From NCBI GenBank assembly GCA_023228865.1, contig JALOAH010000013.1:1-62927 (forward strand): DNA of 62,927 bases. Direction: 5' to 3'. Under the pieces are notes generated by a model. It saw only the letters and a program-made list of their open reading frames with translations, did no database searches and had not been told where the DNA came from. Source of the DNA: Porticoccaceae bacterium. Lineage in GTDB: Bacteria > Pseudomonadota > Gammaproteobacteria > Pseudomonadales > Porticoccaceae. The position numbers and the translations under genes are program-made. Positions 9,449 to 18,992 of this stretch are shown one piece after another; position 1 is the first letter of the stretch, and every line of letters begins with the position of its first letter.

Positions 9449-11089
9449 CTACATATTCGGATAGTTGGGGCCACCTGCGCCTTCGGGAGTAATCCAGACA
9501 ATGTTCTGGGTGGGATCCTTGATATCACAGGTTTTGCAGTGAACGCAGTTCTGGGCGTTGATCTGGAAGCGTTTGCTGCCATCGGCGTTGTCGACCACTT
9601 CGTAAACTCCGGCAGGGCAGTAACGCTGGGCGGGTTCGTCAAAAAGTGGCAGATTGTGGCTGATGGGAATATCCGGATTTTTCAACGTCAGGTGACAGGG
9701 TTGGTCTTCCTCGTGATTGGTATTTGAGAGAAATACCGACGTCAGCCGGTCAAACGTCAACTTGTTATCCGGTTTGGGATAGTTGATCGGTTTGCAGTCT
9801 TTGGCGGGTTTCAGCTGTTCGTGGTCGGGCTTGGGGTCAGACAATGTCCAGGGCAATTTGCCGTTGAAAATATTGATGTCGATAAACACATAGGCGGAAC
9901 CGAGAATATTGCCCCATTTGTGCTGAGCAGGACCGAAGTTACGCTGCAGGTGCAGTTCCTGCCAGGCCCAGGAGGCTTCAAAGGCTTGTTTGTAATTACT
10001 CAGCTCGTCGCTGCTGCGTTCGGCGGCAAGGGCTTCGGCCACCACTTCGGCGGCAATCATGCCGGATTTCATGGCGGTGTGGGTGCCTTTGATTTTGGCG
10101 AAGTTGAGGGTGCCGGCATCGTCGCCGATCAGAAGGCCGCCGGGGAAGGACATTTTGGGCAGAGACTGAAGGCCGCCTTTGACAATGGCTCTGGCGCCAT
10201 AGGAAATTCTTTCGCCGCCTTCAAGGTATTGTTTGATGACTGGATGAGTTTTGTAACGCTGGAATTCTTCAAAGGGACTGACGTGGGGGTTGCTGTAGGA
10301 AAGATCCGTAATCAAGCCGACAACGACCTGGTTGTCTTCAATGTGATACAGAAAACCACCGCCGGCGCTACCGCTTTCCTGAAGTGGCCAGCCCGCGGAG
10401 TGAACCACAAGGCCTTGTTTGTGTTTGTCTTGAGGAATTTTCCATAACTCCTTGATTCCCAAGCCGTAGTGTTGGGGTTCTTTGCCGCTGGCCAAGTCGA
10501 ACTTTTCAATAAGACGCTTGCCCAGGTGGCCGCGACAGCCTTCGGCAAACAGGGTGTATTTGCCATGAAGTTCCATGCCGGGCATGTAGCTGTCTTTGGG
10601 CTGACCGTCGTGGCCAACGCCCATATCGCCCGTGGCGATACCTTTTACCGAGCCGTCTTCGTGGTAAACAATGTCAGCTGCGGCAAAGCCGGGAAAAATT
10701 TCCACGCCCAGGGCTTCGGCCTGCTCCGCCAGCCAGCGGCAGAGGTTGCCGAGGCTGATGATGTAGTTGCCGTGGTTGTTCATGGTTTTCGGGACAAACA
10801 GGTGGGGAACCTTGATGCTGGATGAGCTGTTGTTGAGAACATAAATATCATCCCCGGCAACAGGGGTGTTGAGGGGGGCACCTTTTTCCTGCCAATCGGG
10901 AAACAGCTCATTGAGGGCACGGGGTTCAAACACTGCGCCGGAGAGAATATGAGCGCCTACTTCGGAACCTTTTTCAACCACACAGACACTGATGTCCTGG
11001 TTGAGCTGGCGAAGTTTGCACGCGGCAGCGAGGCCTGCAGGGCCTGCACCGATGATGAGGACATCGTATTCCATAAACTCTCTTTCCAC
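9449..11089 (-). CDS. electron transfer flavoprotein-ubiquinone oxidoreductase
   Basis: 546 residues, close to the family length. It passes electrons from ETF (fed by acyl-CoA dehydrogenases) to ubiquinone at the inner membrane. The N-terminal FAD motif is YDVLIIGAGPAGLAAA. The C-terminal domain (about 480-546) carries the [4Fe-4S] cysteines in RYCPAG and QNCVHCKTCDIKDP. The start is ambiguous: a GTG with GGAGG six bases upstream gives MEREFMEYD, and an ATG five codons later is also possible. It stands alone; the etfAB genes are not in the window. The call is firm. Confidence 0.95.
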   Translation of the reverse strand: MEREFMEYDVLIIGAGPAGLAAACKLRQLNQDISVCVVEKGSEVGAHILSGAVFEPRALNELFPDWQEKGAPLNTPVAGDDIYVLNNSSSSIKVPHLFVPKTMNNHGNYIISLGNLCRWLAEQAEALGVEIFPGFAAADIVYHEDGSVKGIATGDMGVGHDGQPKDSYMPGMELHGKYTLFAEGCRGHLGKRLIEKFDLASGKEPQHYGLGIKELWKIPQDKHKQGLVVHSAGWPLQESGSAGGGFLYHIEDNQVVVGLITDLSYSNPHVSPFEEFQRYKTHPVIKQYLEGGERISYGARAIVKGGLQSLPKMSFPGGLLIGDDAGTLNFAKIKGTHTAMKSGMIAAEVVAEALAAERSSDELSNYKQAFEASWAWQELHLQRNFGPAQHKWGNILGSAYVFIDINIFNGKLPWTLSDPKPDHEQLKPAKDCKPINYPKPDNKLTFDRLTSVFLSNTNHEEDQPCHLTLKNPDIPISHNLPLFDEPAQRYCPAGVYEVVDNADGSKRFQINAQNCVHCKTCDIKDPTQNIVWITPEGAGGPNYPNM

Positions 11090-11243
11090 AGCTACCTCCA
11101 GCTAAACGGGATTGATTTGAACTTTCGCAGTAAAGGCGGGAATTTTATACATATTGGCCTGTTGATTCTACTTATTACGACTTTTCGGGGGGATTGAGTT
11201 TTTTCCCAGCGCCAGCGACTATTGGTTTCCCGTTTGGCCTTGG

Positions 11244-12296
11244 CTAATACTCGGAAAAGTCTTTGTGGAACACGGCTTCAAGGCGGAAAAGTATCACCAC
11301 GGCGCCATCCCTCTCTGCGCCGGGAAATTCTTTACTCCAGCGATAACTGGGTTGAATTTCGCCATAGAGCCAGGGTCGCAGCATGTTTTGGCGGTAGCGA
11401 ATACCAACCACATAGTTGTTGACCTGGTTTTCCGGCTCGGTTTCGCCGTCCATACCGACAAAGTAGCTAAACGCTTTTTTGTCAGACAGGCGCTTGTCGA
11501 GAGACAGGCTGGTGTTCCAGGTAATGCCGGAAATGTTTTCCTGCCATTCAACCTTGTTGTGCCACTGAATCAGCTTGTCTTCGTTGAGAATCCGGTCAAA
11601 TTCGAGGCGGGTCTTGGAGGCGAAGCCATCGCCGCCAAGATAGAGAATTTCCTGGCTCGCCATGCCGATAAGTTTTTCGCTCAATGGGTAGGTGTAACGG
11701 TAGCGGGCGGATGTTTTGAGGTTGATCGATGAACGCACGCCGACCCTGAAATCGAGGCTGGAGCGCTCTTTTTCAGAGACGCGGTACTGGAGGGAAACGT
11801 CCTCCGGGGTGTCCCTTTCATCGATTAAAAGGTCGTCGCGCCCCGTTTCTCCAGTATCTTCGTCGGAAAATAACAGGCTGAGCTTGTTGTTGAAGTTGGG
11901 AAGATAGACTTTGCCGCGCAGCTTGATGTCGGAATCAAACTGATCGTTTTCATCCCACTCCTGCTCCAGGCGCAGACGCAGGGTGGAGTAGGGCGCCTCT
12001 TCTTCAGTGCGGACATCGCCAAAAAAATTGTTCATCCATTCGGCGATATTGTCAGCATGTTCAACCACATAACTGTGGCTGCTATCGAGCCATTCAAAGG
12101 ATTCTTCATCCTCGTTGGGCGTTGCGTTGGCATCTGCCTGCTGGGGTTTCTGAGGCTGGTCGGCGCCCGACGGCACGTCGGGCAAACCCAGGGCTACAGG
12201 GGGTATTAGATAAAGCATCAGCGCCAAAACTAGACTTTTACTGCCCATAACCTGATCCGCATGGCTTGTTGTCGCCTGGCAAAGTTTTTGAAACAA
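11244..12296 (-). CDS. exported protein of unknown function, probable outer-membrane beta-strand protein
   Basis: 350 residues from a TTG preceded by GGAGAG. An ATG 16 codons later (12248) would give a cleaner signal peptide (MGSKSLVLALMLYLIPPVAL). A glutamine- and acid-rich linker follows (about 45-75). Residues about 110-350 show alternating polar and hydrophobic strands with many charged residues (LRLRLEQEW, LNEDKLIQWHNKVEW) and end in an aromatic-containing tail, a beta-barrel-like character. I do not recognise the family. It is in line with the next two genes upstream (DUF3014, DUF3108), both also exported or membrane-bound, so it may belong to one envelope cluster. Confidence 0.65.
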   Translation of the reverse strand: MFQKLCQATTSHADQVMGSKSLVLALMLYLIPPVALGLPDVPSGADQPQKPQQADANATPNEDEESFEWLDSSHSYVVEHADNIAEWMNNFFGDVRTEEEAPYSTLRLRLEQEWDENDQFDSDIKLRGKVYLPNFNNKLSLLFSDEDTGETGRDDLLIDERDTPEDVSLQYRVSEKERSSLDFRVGVRSSINLKTSARYRYTYPLSEKLIGMASQEILYLGGDGFASKTRLEFDRILNEDKLIQWHNKVEWQENISGITWNTSLSLDKRLSDKKAFSYFVGMDGETEPENQVNNYVVGIRYRQNMLRPWLYGEIQPSYRWSKEFPGAERDGAVVILFRLEAVFHKDFSEY

Positions 12297-12316
12297 GGCA
12301 AGCTCTCCAAAAAAGT

Positions 12317-13201
12317 TTAGTCTGCCTGCAAGTCCTCTTCCATATTTTTAGTGGTGCTTTCCGCCAGTAGAACCTGGCGAACCTGGCGCAGGTGAGCCTT
12401 GATCCTGGCGGTATTTTCCGGCCCCATGCGCAGCATCTGTTTTTGTATGGCGGGCAGGGATTCCAGTGCCGGGTCGGCGAATTGATAGGCGACAGACTCC
12501 GATTTCAGGGCGATTGCCGAGTCGATTTCCGGCGCTGCCAAAATCTGGTCAATAGCGGCGATAAGGCTGTTGTCAAACTTGTCGGCAGGATAACCGAGAT
12601 CTCCGTAGGCGCTTTCCAGGAGAGGGCGCAAAGTATGGAAAACCTGACCAAGGGTTTCCGGGCTTATACCGGTAAAGAGCGCGGTGAGGCCGTCGTAGCG
12701 TTCGTAGTTGGTTTCATCCAGCCAAATTCTGTCTTCCTCTCTGATGACGTTGAACTTTCCTTTTGGCGGTTGTACCGGAATGACTTTTTTAAGCAGGTTG
12801 CCCTTTGACAATCCGTCAATAAAGGCCACTGCTTTTTGCAGCAGGTTTTCTGTTTGCAGCCACAGGGCAAATTCTTCTTCGGCGCTCAACGGCGCGAGAA
12901 CGTTGCGGGCAAATTCGTCGCTATTGGCGAGAGGTGGCAATGACTCTGCAGGTTCTTCTTCCATGTCGTAGGTTTCTTCCGCTTGCGGAATATCCGGCGC
13001 CTCTTCGACGGCCTTGGGAAATACAGGGGCGGCAGGCTGGGTTGTTACGGGCGCCTGAGCGTTGGCTGGCGGTGGCGGCGAGCCGCTGTCTTTCTGCAGA
13101 TACCAGACGGCCGCGGCAATAATCGCCACCACCGCTATTGCTGTGGGAGCCAGGGGGAAAGGTTTCCTGGTTGGCGCTTTGTGCTCTCGTTCATAGGTCA
13201 T
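12317..13201 (-). CDS. DUF3014 family membrane-anchored protein
   Basis: 294 residues. A short basic N-terminus precedes one membrane helix (about 20-36, ALAPTAIAVVAIIAAAVWYL-like) and a Pro/Ala-rich linker to about residue 75. The C-terminal periplasmic domain starts near LPPLANSDEFARNVLAPLS and includes KKVIPVQPPKGKFNVI, as I recall for the DUF3014 family. No catalytic motif is visible. It is 36 bp downstream of the DUF3108 gene and 20 bp upstream of the exported 350-residue protein, consistent with an operon. Function unknown. Confidence 0.78.
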   Translation of the reverse strand: MTYEREHKAPTRKPFPLAPTAIAVVAIIAAAVWYLQKDSGSPPPPANAQAPVTTQPAAPVFPKAVEEAPDIPQAEETYDMEEEPAESLPPLANSDEFARNVLAPLSAEEEFALWLQTENLLQKAVAFIDGLSKGNLLKKVIPVQPPKGKFNVIREEDRIWLDETNYERYDGLTALFTGISPETLGQVFHTLRPLLESAYGDLGYPADKFDNSLIAAIDQILAAPEIDSAIALKSESVAYQFADPALESLPAIQKQMLRMGPENTARIKAHLRQVRQVLLAESTTKNMEEDLQAD

Positions 13202-13237
13202 AAATCACCTCTCTGGCGCAAATTTGATGTGAGTTCA

Positions 13238-14089
13238 TTATGGCACACTGAGATCTTTATAGGACTTTATCAGCATTTCATGGGTTTCCCCGTCTTCCTT
13301 GTGGGTGAGTTTAACCGGCAGGTAGTCGAGGCTTTTGGCGAGCCACAGATAGGTTTCCCGTTTGTTTGAGTCGCGAATTCGTTTGATGATGAGAGTGTCC
13401 AGCTTGCCCAGTGGCGTGTCGAGGATTTCCGCATCGATAACCCTGTAGTGATAATCCTTGATACCGTTGCGGGAAACGACTCTATATTGAAAATCGGACT
13501 TCCCCTGGAGAAGATCCTGGCGCATCTGCAGTTGATAGCTGAGGGGCGTAAGCAGAGATTTTTCAAGCGCCAGCTCCACAGTGCGGTCTTTATAGGTGTT
13601 GGTGACAATGCCTTTTTGCCGGTTGAATGCGGTGCTTTCTGTTCGTTTGACGCCAAAAATAGAGCGCTTGTAATGGTATTGCTGGGGAATGATATTGCCG
13701 CTGCTGTCAATTTCCAGGTGCTCTTCTTCAGAAATCGTACCGAGAAAATTTTCCGCTTTTGTTGTCAACAGGTAACCATTGGCAGTCGTGCTTAAACTGC
13801 GCTTGTTTTTGATGGCAAGACCGTTGTAGCTAGCGGAATAACTGGCTTCATAGGGAGCCGGCAGTTTCAGGGGCATCGGCTCTGCCACGCGACCGGTGCC
13901 GTCATCCGCGCTAGGGTCGGCAGTGCCGGGTTTGGCGCTGTCCGCCGCCAGTGCAACGTCGTCATCGAGAATAGTTGTGGGGGGCGCGACTGCCCCGGCG
14001 GAGACTTCCGTAGAGCCACCTCCCGCCTGGGTCTGCAAGCTGACGGCGGTGAGCGCAGCGAGGATAAACAATAAACGCAATAAAATCAT
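13238..14089 (-). CDS. DUF3108 family exported protein
   Basis: 283 residues with a signal peptide (MILLRLLFILAALTAVSLQT) and a low-complexity stretch to about residue 80. A DUF3108 domain then runs from PAPYEASYSASYNGLAIKNK to the end, with a lipid-binding-type beta-rich pattern (ENFLGTISEEEHLEI, YLWLAKSLDYLPVKLTH). DUF3108 genes commonly sit next to purN/purM in gammaproteobacteria, as here, although purN is separated by 289 bp with a short tandem repeat. Probably periplasmic; function unknown. Confidence 0.85.
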   Translation of the reverse strand: MILLRLLFILAALTAVSLQTQAGGGSTEVSAGAVAPPTTILDDDVALAADSAKPGTADPSADDGTGRVAEPMPLKLPAPYEASYSASYNGLAIKNKRSLSTTANGYLLTTKAENFLGTISEEEHLEIDSSGNIIPQQYHYKRSIFGVKRTESTAFNRQKGIVTNTYKDRTVELALEKSLLTPLSYQLQMRQDLLQGKSDFQYRVVSRNGIKDYHYRVIDAEILDTPLGKLDTLIIKRIRDSNKRETYLWLAKSLDYLPVKLTHKEDGETHEMLIKSYKDLSVP

Positions 14090-14118
14090 GGGGCTCCCGA
14101 AATCTGAAGGTAGGCTTC

Positions 14119-14185
14119 TTAGAGTACTACATTAGAGTGCTACTTTAGAGTACTGCTTTAGAGTACCACTTCGTTTAGAGTACTA
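14119..14185. repeat. five-copy 13-bp tandem repeat
   Basis: Five copies of TTAGAGTRCYRC start at 14119, 14132, 14145, 14158 and 14174; the first four have an exact 13-bp period. They lie between the purN end and the start of the DUF3108 gene, inside its probable leader or promoter. Confidence 0.85.
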
Positions 14186-14378
14186 CAGCCAGACAATGTT
14201 CACGCAATAGTTGGCGATAGTGGCGGGGCGGTTTTTCGGGAAAAATGCAGGGGTAGAGGCCCGGCAGGGTGCCGGTCTGAATCAAGTCAGTTTCGGGCAT
14301 GCCAGGTATTGTGTCGAATTCAGCGAAAAATCGGCAAAGTCGCCGATGGCAAACTGTTGCCGAACTGGAGTATTTGAA

Positions 14379-15044
14379 TTAGGCCCGAATGTGAATAATT
14401 CCAGATTGCGGCAGTATTTTGCCGTTGGCCTGCACATATCCGGATTCGCTGTAGCTCACCTGGTTGTTGCAGAGCAGCCGAACGGCTTCAGTATAAATTT
14501 TGTGTTCCTGCTCCAAAACCCTGGCCGCGAGGGTTTCAGGGGTGTCTTCGGGGAGAATAGGGACGCGAGCCTGAATGATGGCAGGGCCGCCATCCAGTTC
14601 TTCAGTAACGAAGTGAGCGGTTGCTCCGGCTTCTCTATCGCCAGCGGCAATGGCTCGCTCGTGGGTGTGGAGTCCGGGGTATTTGGGCAGCAATGACGGG
14701 TGGATATTGATGAGCTTGCCGCGCAGGGGGCGCACAAATACCGGAGTCAGGATTCGCATAAAACCGGCGAGAATCACCAGATCCGGCTGATAGCTGGCCA
14801 CCACGGCGAGCAGGGCGGCATCAAAGTCCTCACGGCTTTGATAGGCCTTGTGATCCACCACCGCTGCAGCTATTCCCGCTTCCCTGGCCACATCCAGCCC
14901 GGTGGCGGAGGCCTTGTTGCTGATAACAGCGACAACCTCGCCGTTGATTTCGCGGTTTTTCGCCGCTTCCAGCAGAGAGCTCATGTTGCTGCCGCGGCCG
15001 GAAATAAGAATAACCAGACGTTTTTTTTCAGTCTGCATGGGCAA
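14379..15044 (-). CDS. purN: phosphoribosylglycinamide formyltransferase 1
   Basis: 221 residues. It transfers a formyl group from 10-formyl-THF to GAR, the third step of IMP synthesis, in the cytosol. The N-terminal motif RLVILISGRGSNMSSLL binds phosphate. The catalytic Asn-His-Asp region is seen as GKLINIHPSLLPKYPGLHTH followed by GATAHFV and a conserved Asp (EELDGGPAI). It lies 42 bp downstream of purM on the same strand, the usual purMN operon. The start may be Met1 or Met3. A firm call. Confidence 0.96.
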   Translation of the reverse strand: MPMQTEKKRLVILISGRGSNMSSLLEAAKNREINGEVVAVISNKASATGLDVAREAGIAAAVVDHKAYQSREDFDAALLAVVASYQPDLVILAGFMRILTPVFVRPLRGKLINIHPSLLPKYPGLHTHERAIAAGDREAGATAHFVTEELDGGPAIIQARVPILPEDTPETLAARVLEQEHKIYTEAVRLLCNNQVSYSESGYVQANGKILPQSGIIHIRA

Positions 15045-15086
15045 AATCGCCAGTCGAATAGATTGAGGACAGTTTGGTGGCAGGCT

Positions 15087-16133
15087 CTAGCTAATAACCA
15101 CCTGGGAACCATTTTCAGTGCTTTTGGTGATTTCCCCTATCAGGGTGGCTGTTTCTCCCGCCTGGCTGAGAATGGTGAGGGCATTTTCGGCCTCGTTGGC
15201 CGGGACGCAGACTACCATGCCGAGGCCACAGTTAAAGGTGCGGTACATTTCTGTTTGTTCAACATTGCCCTGTTGCTGCAGCCACTGGAAGACCGGGGGA
15301 ATTTTCCAAGAATTTGCCCGGATGGATGCTGTGGCGCCCTTGGGAAGAACGCGGGGAATATTTTCGAGAAGGCCGCCCCCGGTAATGTGGGCGAGGGCGT
15401 GAACAGGGCATTCGCGAATCAGGTCGAGCAGGGGTTTCACATAAATTCGTGTCGGTGCAAGCAGTGCTTGAGCCAGGGTTACATCGCCAAGCATTTCCTT
15501 GTGGGGATCGACACCTGAAATATCGACAATTTTGCGAATCAGCGAGTAGCCATTGGAGTGGGGGCCGCTGGAGGCAATGCCGATCAGGGCATCGCCGATA
15601 TGAACGGAATTGCCGTCGATGATTTCCGCTTCTTCAACCACGCCCACGCAAAAACCGGCGAGATCGTAGTCGTCGCCTTCGTACATGCCGGGCATTTCTG
15701 CGGTTTCTCCGCCAACCAGGGAGCAGCCGGACTGTTTGCAGCCCTCGGCAATGCCGGTGATAACATCCGTTGCCATGTCCACATTGAGCTTGCCGGTGGC
15801 GTAATAGTCGAGGAAAAACAAGGGCTCGGCGCCGCAAACAATCAGATCATTGACGCACATGGCGACAAGGTCGATGCCGATAGTGTCGTGCTTGCCGAGA
15901 TCCATGGCCAGCCGCAACTTGGTTCCCACGCCGTCGGTGCCACTGACCAGAATCGGGCTTTTGTAGCCCGAAGGCAGTTTGCAGAGGGCGCCAAAACCGC
16001 CAAGGCCGGAAATGACTTCGGGGCGCCGGGTTTGTTTGGTAACGTCTTTAATGCGTTCAATAAGGGCATTGCCTGCATCAATATCGACACCGGCATCTTT
16101 GTAACTGAGGGAGGGTTTTTTGTCGTTGCTCAT
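15087..16133 (-). CDS. purM: phosphoribosylformylglycinamidine cyclo-ligase
   Basis: 348 residues, full length. It closes the imidazole ring (FGAM to AIR, using ATP), step five of purine synthesis. Typical stretches: [20 protein letters not shown] at the N-terminus, [49 protein letters not shown] and [16 protein letters not shown]. It leads the purMN operon and diverges from the DUF2066/hda genes with 185 bp between starts, an arrangement frequent in gammaproteobacteria. Confidence 0.97.
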   Translation of the reverse strand: MSNDKKPSLSYKDAGVDIDAGNALIERIKDVTKQTRRPEVISGLGGFGALCKLPSGYKSPILVSGTDGVGTKLRLAMDLGKHDTIGIDLVAMCVNDLIVCGAEPLFFLDYYATGKLNVDMATDVITGIAEGCKQSGCSLVGGETAEMPGMYEGDDYDLAGFCVGVVEEAEIIDGNSVHIGDALIGIASSGPHSNGYSLIRKIVDISGVDPHKEMLGDVTLAQALLAPTRIYVKPLLDLIRECPVHALAHITGGGLLENIPRVLPKGATASIRANSWKIPPVFQWLQQQGNVEQTEMYRTFNCGLGMVVCVPANEAENALTILSQAGETATLIGEITKSTENGSQVVIS

Positions 16134-16318
16134 TCAATCTGTCCGCATAAAGCTTGCCATTGACGGGGCTAAAGGTATAGGTCAGTGGCTGGTTGGCGTG
16201 GTTGATGGCGCATTATAACCGAACACGGGGAAGAAAATGGGGTCGCTCAGGGATTGTGGTTATAAAAAAAATCCGCCGGGGTGCTGGTGCGCACTTAGAC
16301 TGCTGATACAATTCCGCC

Positions 16319-17374
16319 ATGAAAAAAATTATCCTTATTACGCTGTTGTTAACCTTGGGGTTGTCGCCTGTGGCCATGGCCGATTCGGCGGCGGCGCTCT
16401 ATTCTGCGGTGGTGCCGGTTGCCGACAACTCCGCCACTGAACGCAACAGGGCTCTGCGCGCCGGGCTCCTCGAGGTGTTGGTTAAGCTGACGGGAAGTGC
16501 GGATATCGGCAGCAGACCCGAGGTCAAGCAATTGTTGGCTGGTGCCAGCGCCTATGTGGTGGAGTTTGGCTATATCAAACTCGCCAATCAGCGCCAGGGA
16601 TTAAATGTGCGCTATTCGCAAATGGATATAGACCGGTTTTTGCGCCAGAAGCAGCTTCCCGTGTGGCCAGCCAAACGACCTTCACTGCTGGTATGGGTGA
16701 TCAAGGAGTCCTCTGGGCAGCCGCAATCTTTTGTCTTTGGCGACGACGAAGAGTTCTATGCGGCGCTGAACAGCATTTTTGATCGCCGCGGACTCGTGGC
16801 CACTTATCCCCTTTATGATCTTGAAGACTTGTCGGCGTTAAGTATGGATGCTGCCTGGAACCTGGAAGCCGATAAGGTTGCGGCTGCCAGCGCCCGCTAT
16901 GGCGCTGCGTCCTGGCTGTTGGTGCGCTGCTATGAAACCTCCGCGCGCACCTGGCGGCTGACCTGGGTGTTGGGTTCGGCACAAAAAAACCAGGGCGATC
17001 AGGTCTATCTCGACAACCTCGATGACAAGGCTCTCGATGCCGCCCTTACCAGAGTGGTGGATATGGCGGTTGACCGCATTGCATCCACCTATGTTTACAC
17101 TCCCTCACTGACGGCAGACAAGTTGATTGTGACCGTTGATGGAATAAGTTCATTCAATTATTACAATCAGTTACTGGATTTATTAAAAGAACTTTCTATA
17201 GTGAAAAGCCTGAATATCGAATCTGTGCAGGGTGAAAAAATTCGCCTTCACGTCGATCTGGAGGGAGATGCTAAACAGTTTTTTGAATCCCTGGCACTGT
17301 TCGATCAGCTTGAAGTGCCCGAAGAACTGCCGACGGATGGGCAGCCCGCCACCATTCAATGGCTGCTCAAATGA
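16319..17374 (+). CDS. DUF2066 family exported protein
   Basis: 351 residues with a signal peptide (MKKIILITLLLTLGLSPVAM, cut after AMA). The family pattern follows: LYSAVVPVADNSATERNRAL, LLEVLVKLTGS and YVVEFGYI. A later segment (SSFNYYNQLLDLLKELSIVK) matches the C-terminal part of the family. It sits just before hda and divergent from purM, the conserved setting of DUF2066. Probably periplasmic; function unknown. Confidence 0.87.
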   Translation: MKKIILITLLLTLGLSPVAMADSAAALYSAVVPVADNSATERNRALRAGLLEVLVKLTGSADIGSRPEVKQLLAGASAYVVEFGYIKLANQRQGLNVRYSQMDIDRFLRQKQLPVWPAKRPSLLVWVIKESSGQPQSFVFGDDEEFYAALNSIFDRRGLVATYPLYDLEDLSALSMDAAWNLEADKVAAASARYGAASWLLVRCYETSARTWRLTWVLGSAQKNQGDQVYLDNLDDKALDAALTRVVDMAVDRIASTYVYTPSLTADKLIVTVDGISSFNYYNQLLDLLKELSIVKSLNIESVQGEKIRLHVDLEGDAKQFFESLALFDQLEVPEELPTDGQPATIQWLLK

Positions 17375-17419
17375 CGAGTGTTTTTTTTTGTTCACCCCGT
17401 TTGTGGTGACGACGGCATA

Positions 17420-18121
17420 ATGGCAGCTCAGTTAAGCCTTGCCCTGTCCTTGAGAGATGAGGCGACTTTCGACAATTTTCTGGTGCGACCGGATTCTGTG
17501 CGCGCTCAGGCCGTTCAGGTTCTTCAGGGCAAACTTTACCCCGGCCAGCATCTTGTTTACCTGTGGGGAGCGCCCCAGGCGGGGGTGAGCCATCTGCTAC
17601 AGGCCGCTTGTCACTATTACCTGGAGCAGCAGCGCGGCGCCCAATATTTGCCTTTGCAAGACATGATCGGTTTTGAAGCGGAATCCCTGCTGGTTGGGCT
17701 TGAGCAGTTGCCTCTGGTGTGCCTCGAAGATATCGATCGCATTCAGGGCAATCCCCAGTGGGAAAAGGCAATTTTTACTCTCTACAACAGTATTCGCGAC
17801 AGGGGTGGCTTAATGTTGGTGGCCGCCGACCGCTCCCCCAGGGAATTGCAGCTTGGTCTCGCGGATCTTAAATCCAGGTGGTCGTCGGGGCTGACCTATC
17901 ATTTCAACCCCTATAACGACGAAGAAAAACTCGCTATTCTCAGATTCAGAGCCTCCCGTCTGGGTCTTGAGCTTGGCGAAGATGTGGCGCTGTTTATTCT
18001 TACCAGGGGCAGCCGCAATATGGATCAGTTGATGACCTACCTAAAGCAGCTGGATGCTGAATCCCTGCGCGCGCGGCGCCGCATTACCATCCCCTTCGTC
18101 AAGGAAACGTTTCACTGGTAG
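17420..18121 (+). CDS. hda: DnaA regulatory inactivator Hda
   Basis: 233 residues from ATG at 17420; this start puts the clamp-binding motif QLSLAL at residues 4-9, as in known Hda. The protein is an AAA+ relative of DnaA that works with the beta clamp to hydrolyse DnaA-ATP. Visible parts: FDNFLV, the P-loop-like GAPQAGVSHLLQA, LPLVCLEDIDRI (Walker B and sensor) and KSRWSSGLTYHFNP. An upstream in-frame start (17378) would add an unlikely extension. It lies 45 bp after DUF2066 and ends 28 bp from the convergent korB. Confidence 0.93.
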   Translation: MAAQLSLALSLRDEATFDNFLVRPDSVRAQAVQVLQGKLYPGQHLVYLWGAPQAGVSHLLQAACHYYLEQQRGAQYLPLQDMIGFEAESLLVGLEQLPLVCLEDIDRIQGNPQWEKAIFTLYNSIRDRGGLMLVAADRSPRELQLGLADLKSRWSSGLTYHFNPYNDEEKLAILRFRASRLGLELGEDVALFILTRGSRNMDQLMTYLKQLDAESLRARRRITIPFVKETFHW

Positions 18122-18149
18122 TGCCCTATGGGGTCGGGCTTGAAACTCC

Positions 18150-18992
18150 CTAGATCTCAAACTGACTGATAAAGTCGTGTTCAACCTTCATTCCGTTATT
18201 CTGGGTTAATTTAAACGCTTCGCGCCTACCCTTGTACAAAATGCCAGTATTAAAGCCGTCGTCCAGCATCAGCCTTTTGGCGGCTTTGCCCAGCTCAGAG
18301 GTTGCCTCTACCGGCGCCTTCCTTACCTTGTGTCGCCATTCCTTTTGGTCGGGGCGGTAGGTGACGCAAGGACTTAATATCTGCACAAAGGAAAAGCCGG
18401 GATAGCTGATCGCTTCCTCGATAATGGTTGCTGTGCCTTTGGGGTCGCCAGCAAAAGTGCGCGCCAGGAAATTGGCGCCCGATGCCAAAGCAATAACCAG
18501 GGGATAAAAGGGGCTGACGCCAGTGCCGCCGGGAGTTAGGGCGCTGTCCCAAAGTGGGTCGGTGGTCGGTGAGGCTTGTCCCTTGGTCATACCGTAGACC
18601 TGGTTATCCATGACGATATAGGTAATATCAATATTGCGGCGACAGGCGTGGACAAAATGGTTGCCGCCAATGGAAAAGCCGTCGCCGTCGCCACCGGTGC
18701 AAATAACAGTCAACTCAGGTCGCGCTGTTTTTAAGCCGGTGGCTGTCGGCAACGCACGACCGTGAACGCCATGGAATCCATAGGTGGCTGTGTAGGCCGG
18801 GAGTCGCGATGAGCAGCCAATCCCCGAAACCACGGCCACGTCTTCAGGGCGGAGTGAAAGGCTTGCCAGCGCTTTGGTTAGCGCCAGTAACACGGAATAA
18901 TCGCCGCAACCGGCACACCAGACCGGTTTTAGATCTGATTTGTAATCGGCAGCTTCAAGAGCTGCTGGGCACGCAATAGAAGTATTCATCAC
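18150..18992 (-). CDS. korB: 2-oxoacid:ferredoxin oxidoreductase, TPP-binding beta subunit
   Basis: 280 residues. The N-terminal cysteine motif PVWCAGCGDYSVL, VSGIGCSSRLP and the TPP/Mg motif GGDGDGFSIGGNHFVHA are all present, with MDNQVYGMTKGQASPTT after it. With KorA it oxidises a 2-oxoacid with CoA, probably 2-oxoglutarate, and passes low-potential electrons to ferredoxin. The start codon overlaps the korA stop by 4 bp. In Thauera and Azoarcus such KorAB enzymes regenerate reduced ferredoxin for benzoyl-CoA reductase; the same role is inferred here from the ferredoxin and reductase genes nearby. Substrate preference cannot be read directly. Confidence 0.88.
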   Translation of the reverse strand: MMNTSIACPAALEAADYKSDLKPVWCAGCGDYSVLLALTKALASLSLRPEDVAVVSGIGCSSRLPAYTATYGFHGVHGRALPTATGLKTARPELTVICTGGDGDGFSIGGNHFVHACRRNIDITYIVMDNQVYGMTKGQASPTTDPLWDSALTPGGTGVSPFYPLVIALASGANFLARTFAGDPKGTATIIEEAISYPGFSFVQILSPCVTYRPDQKEWRHKVRKAPVEATSELGKAAKRLMLDDGFNTGILYKGRREAFKLTQNNGMKVEHDFISQFEI

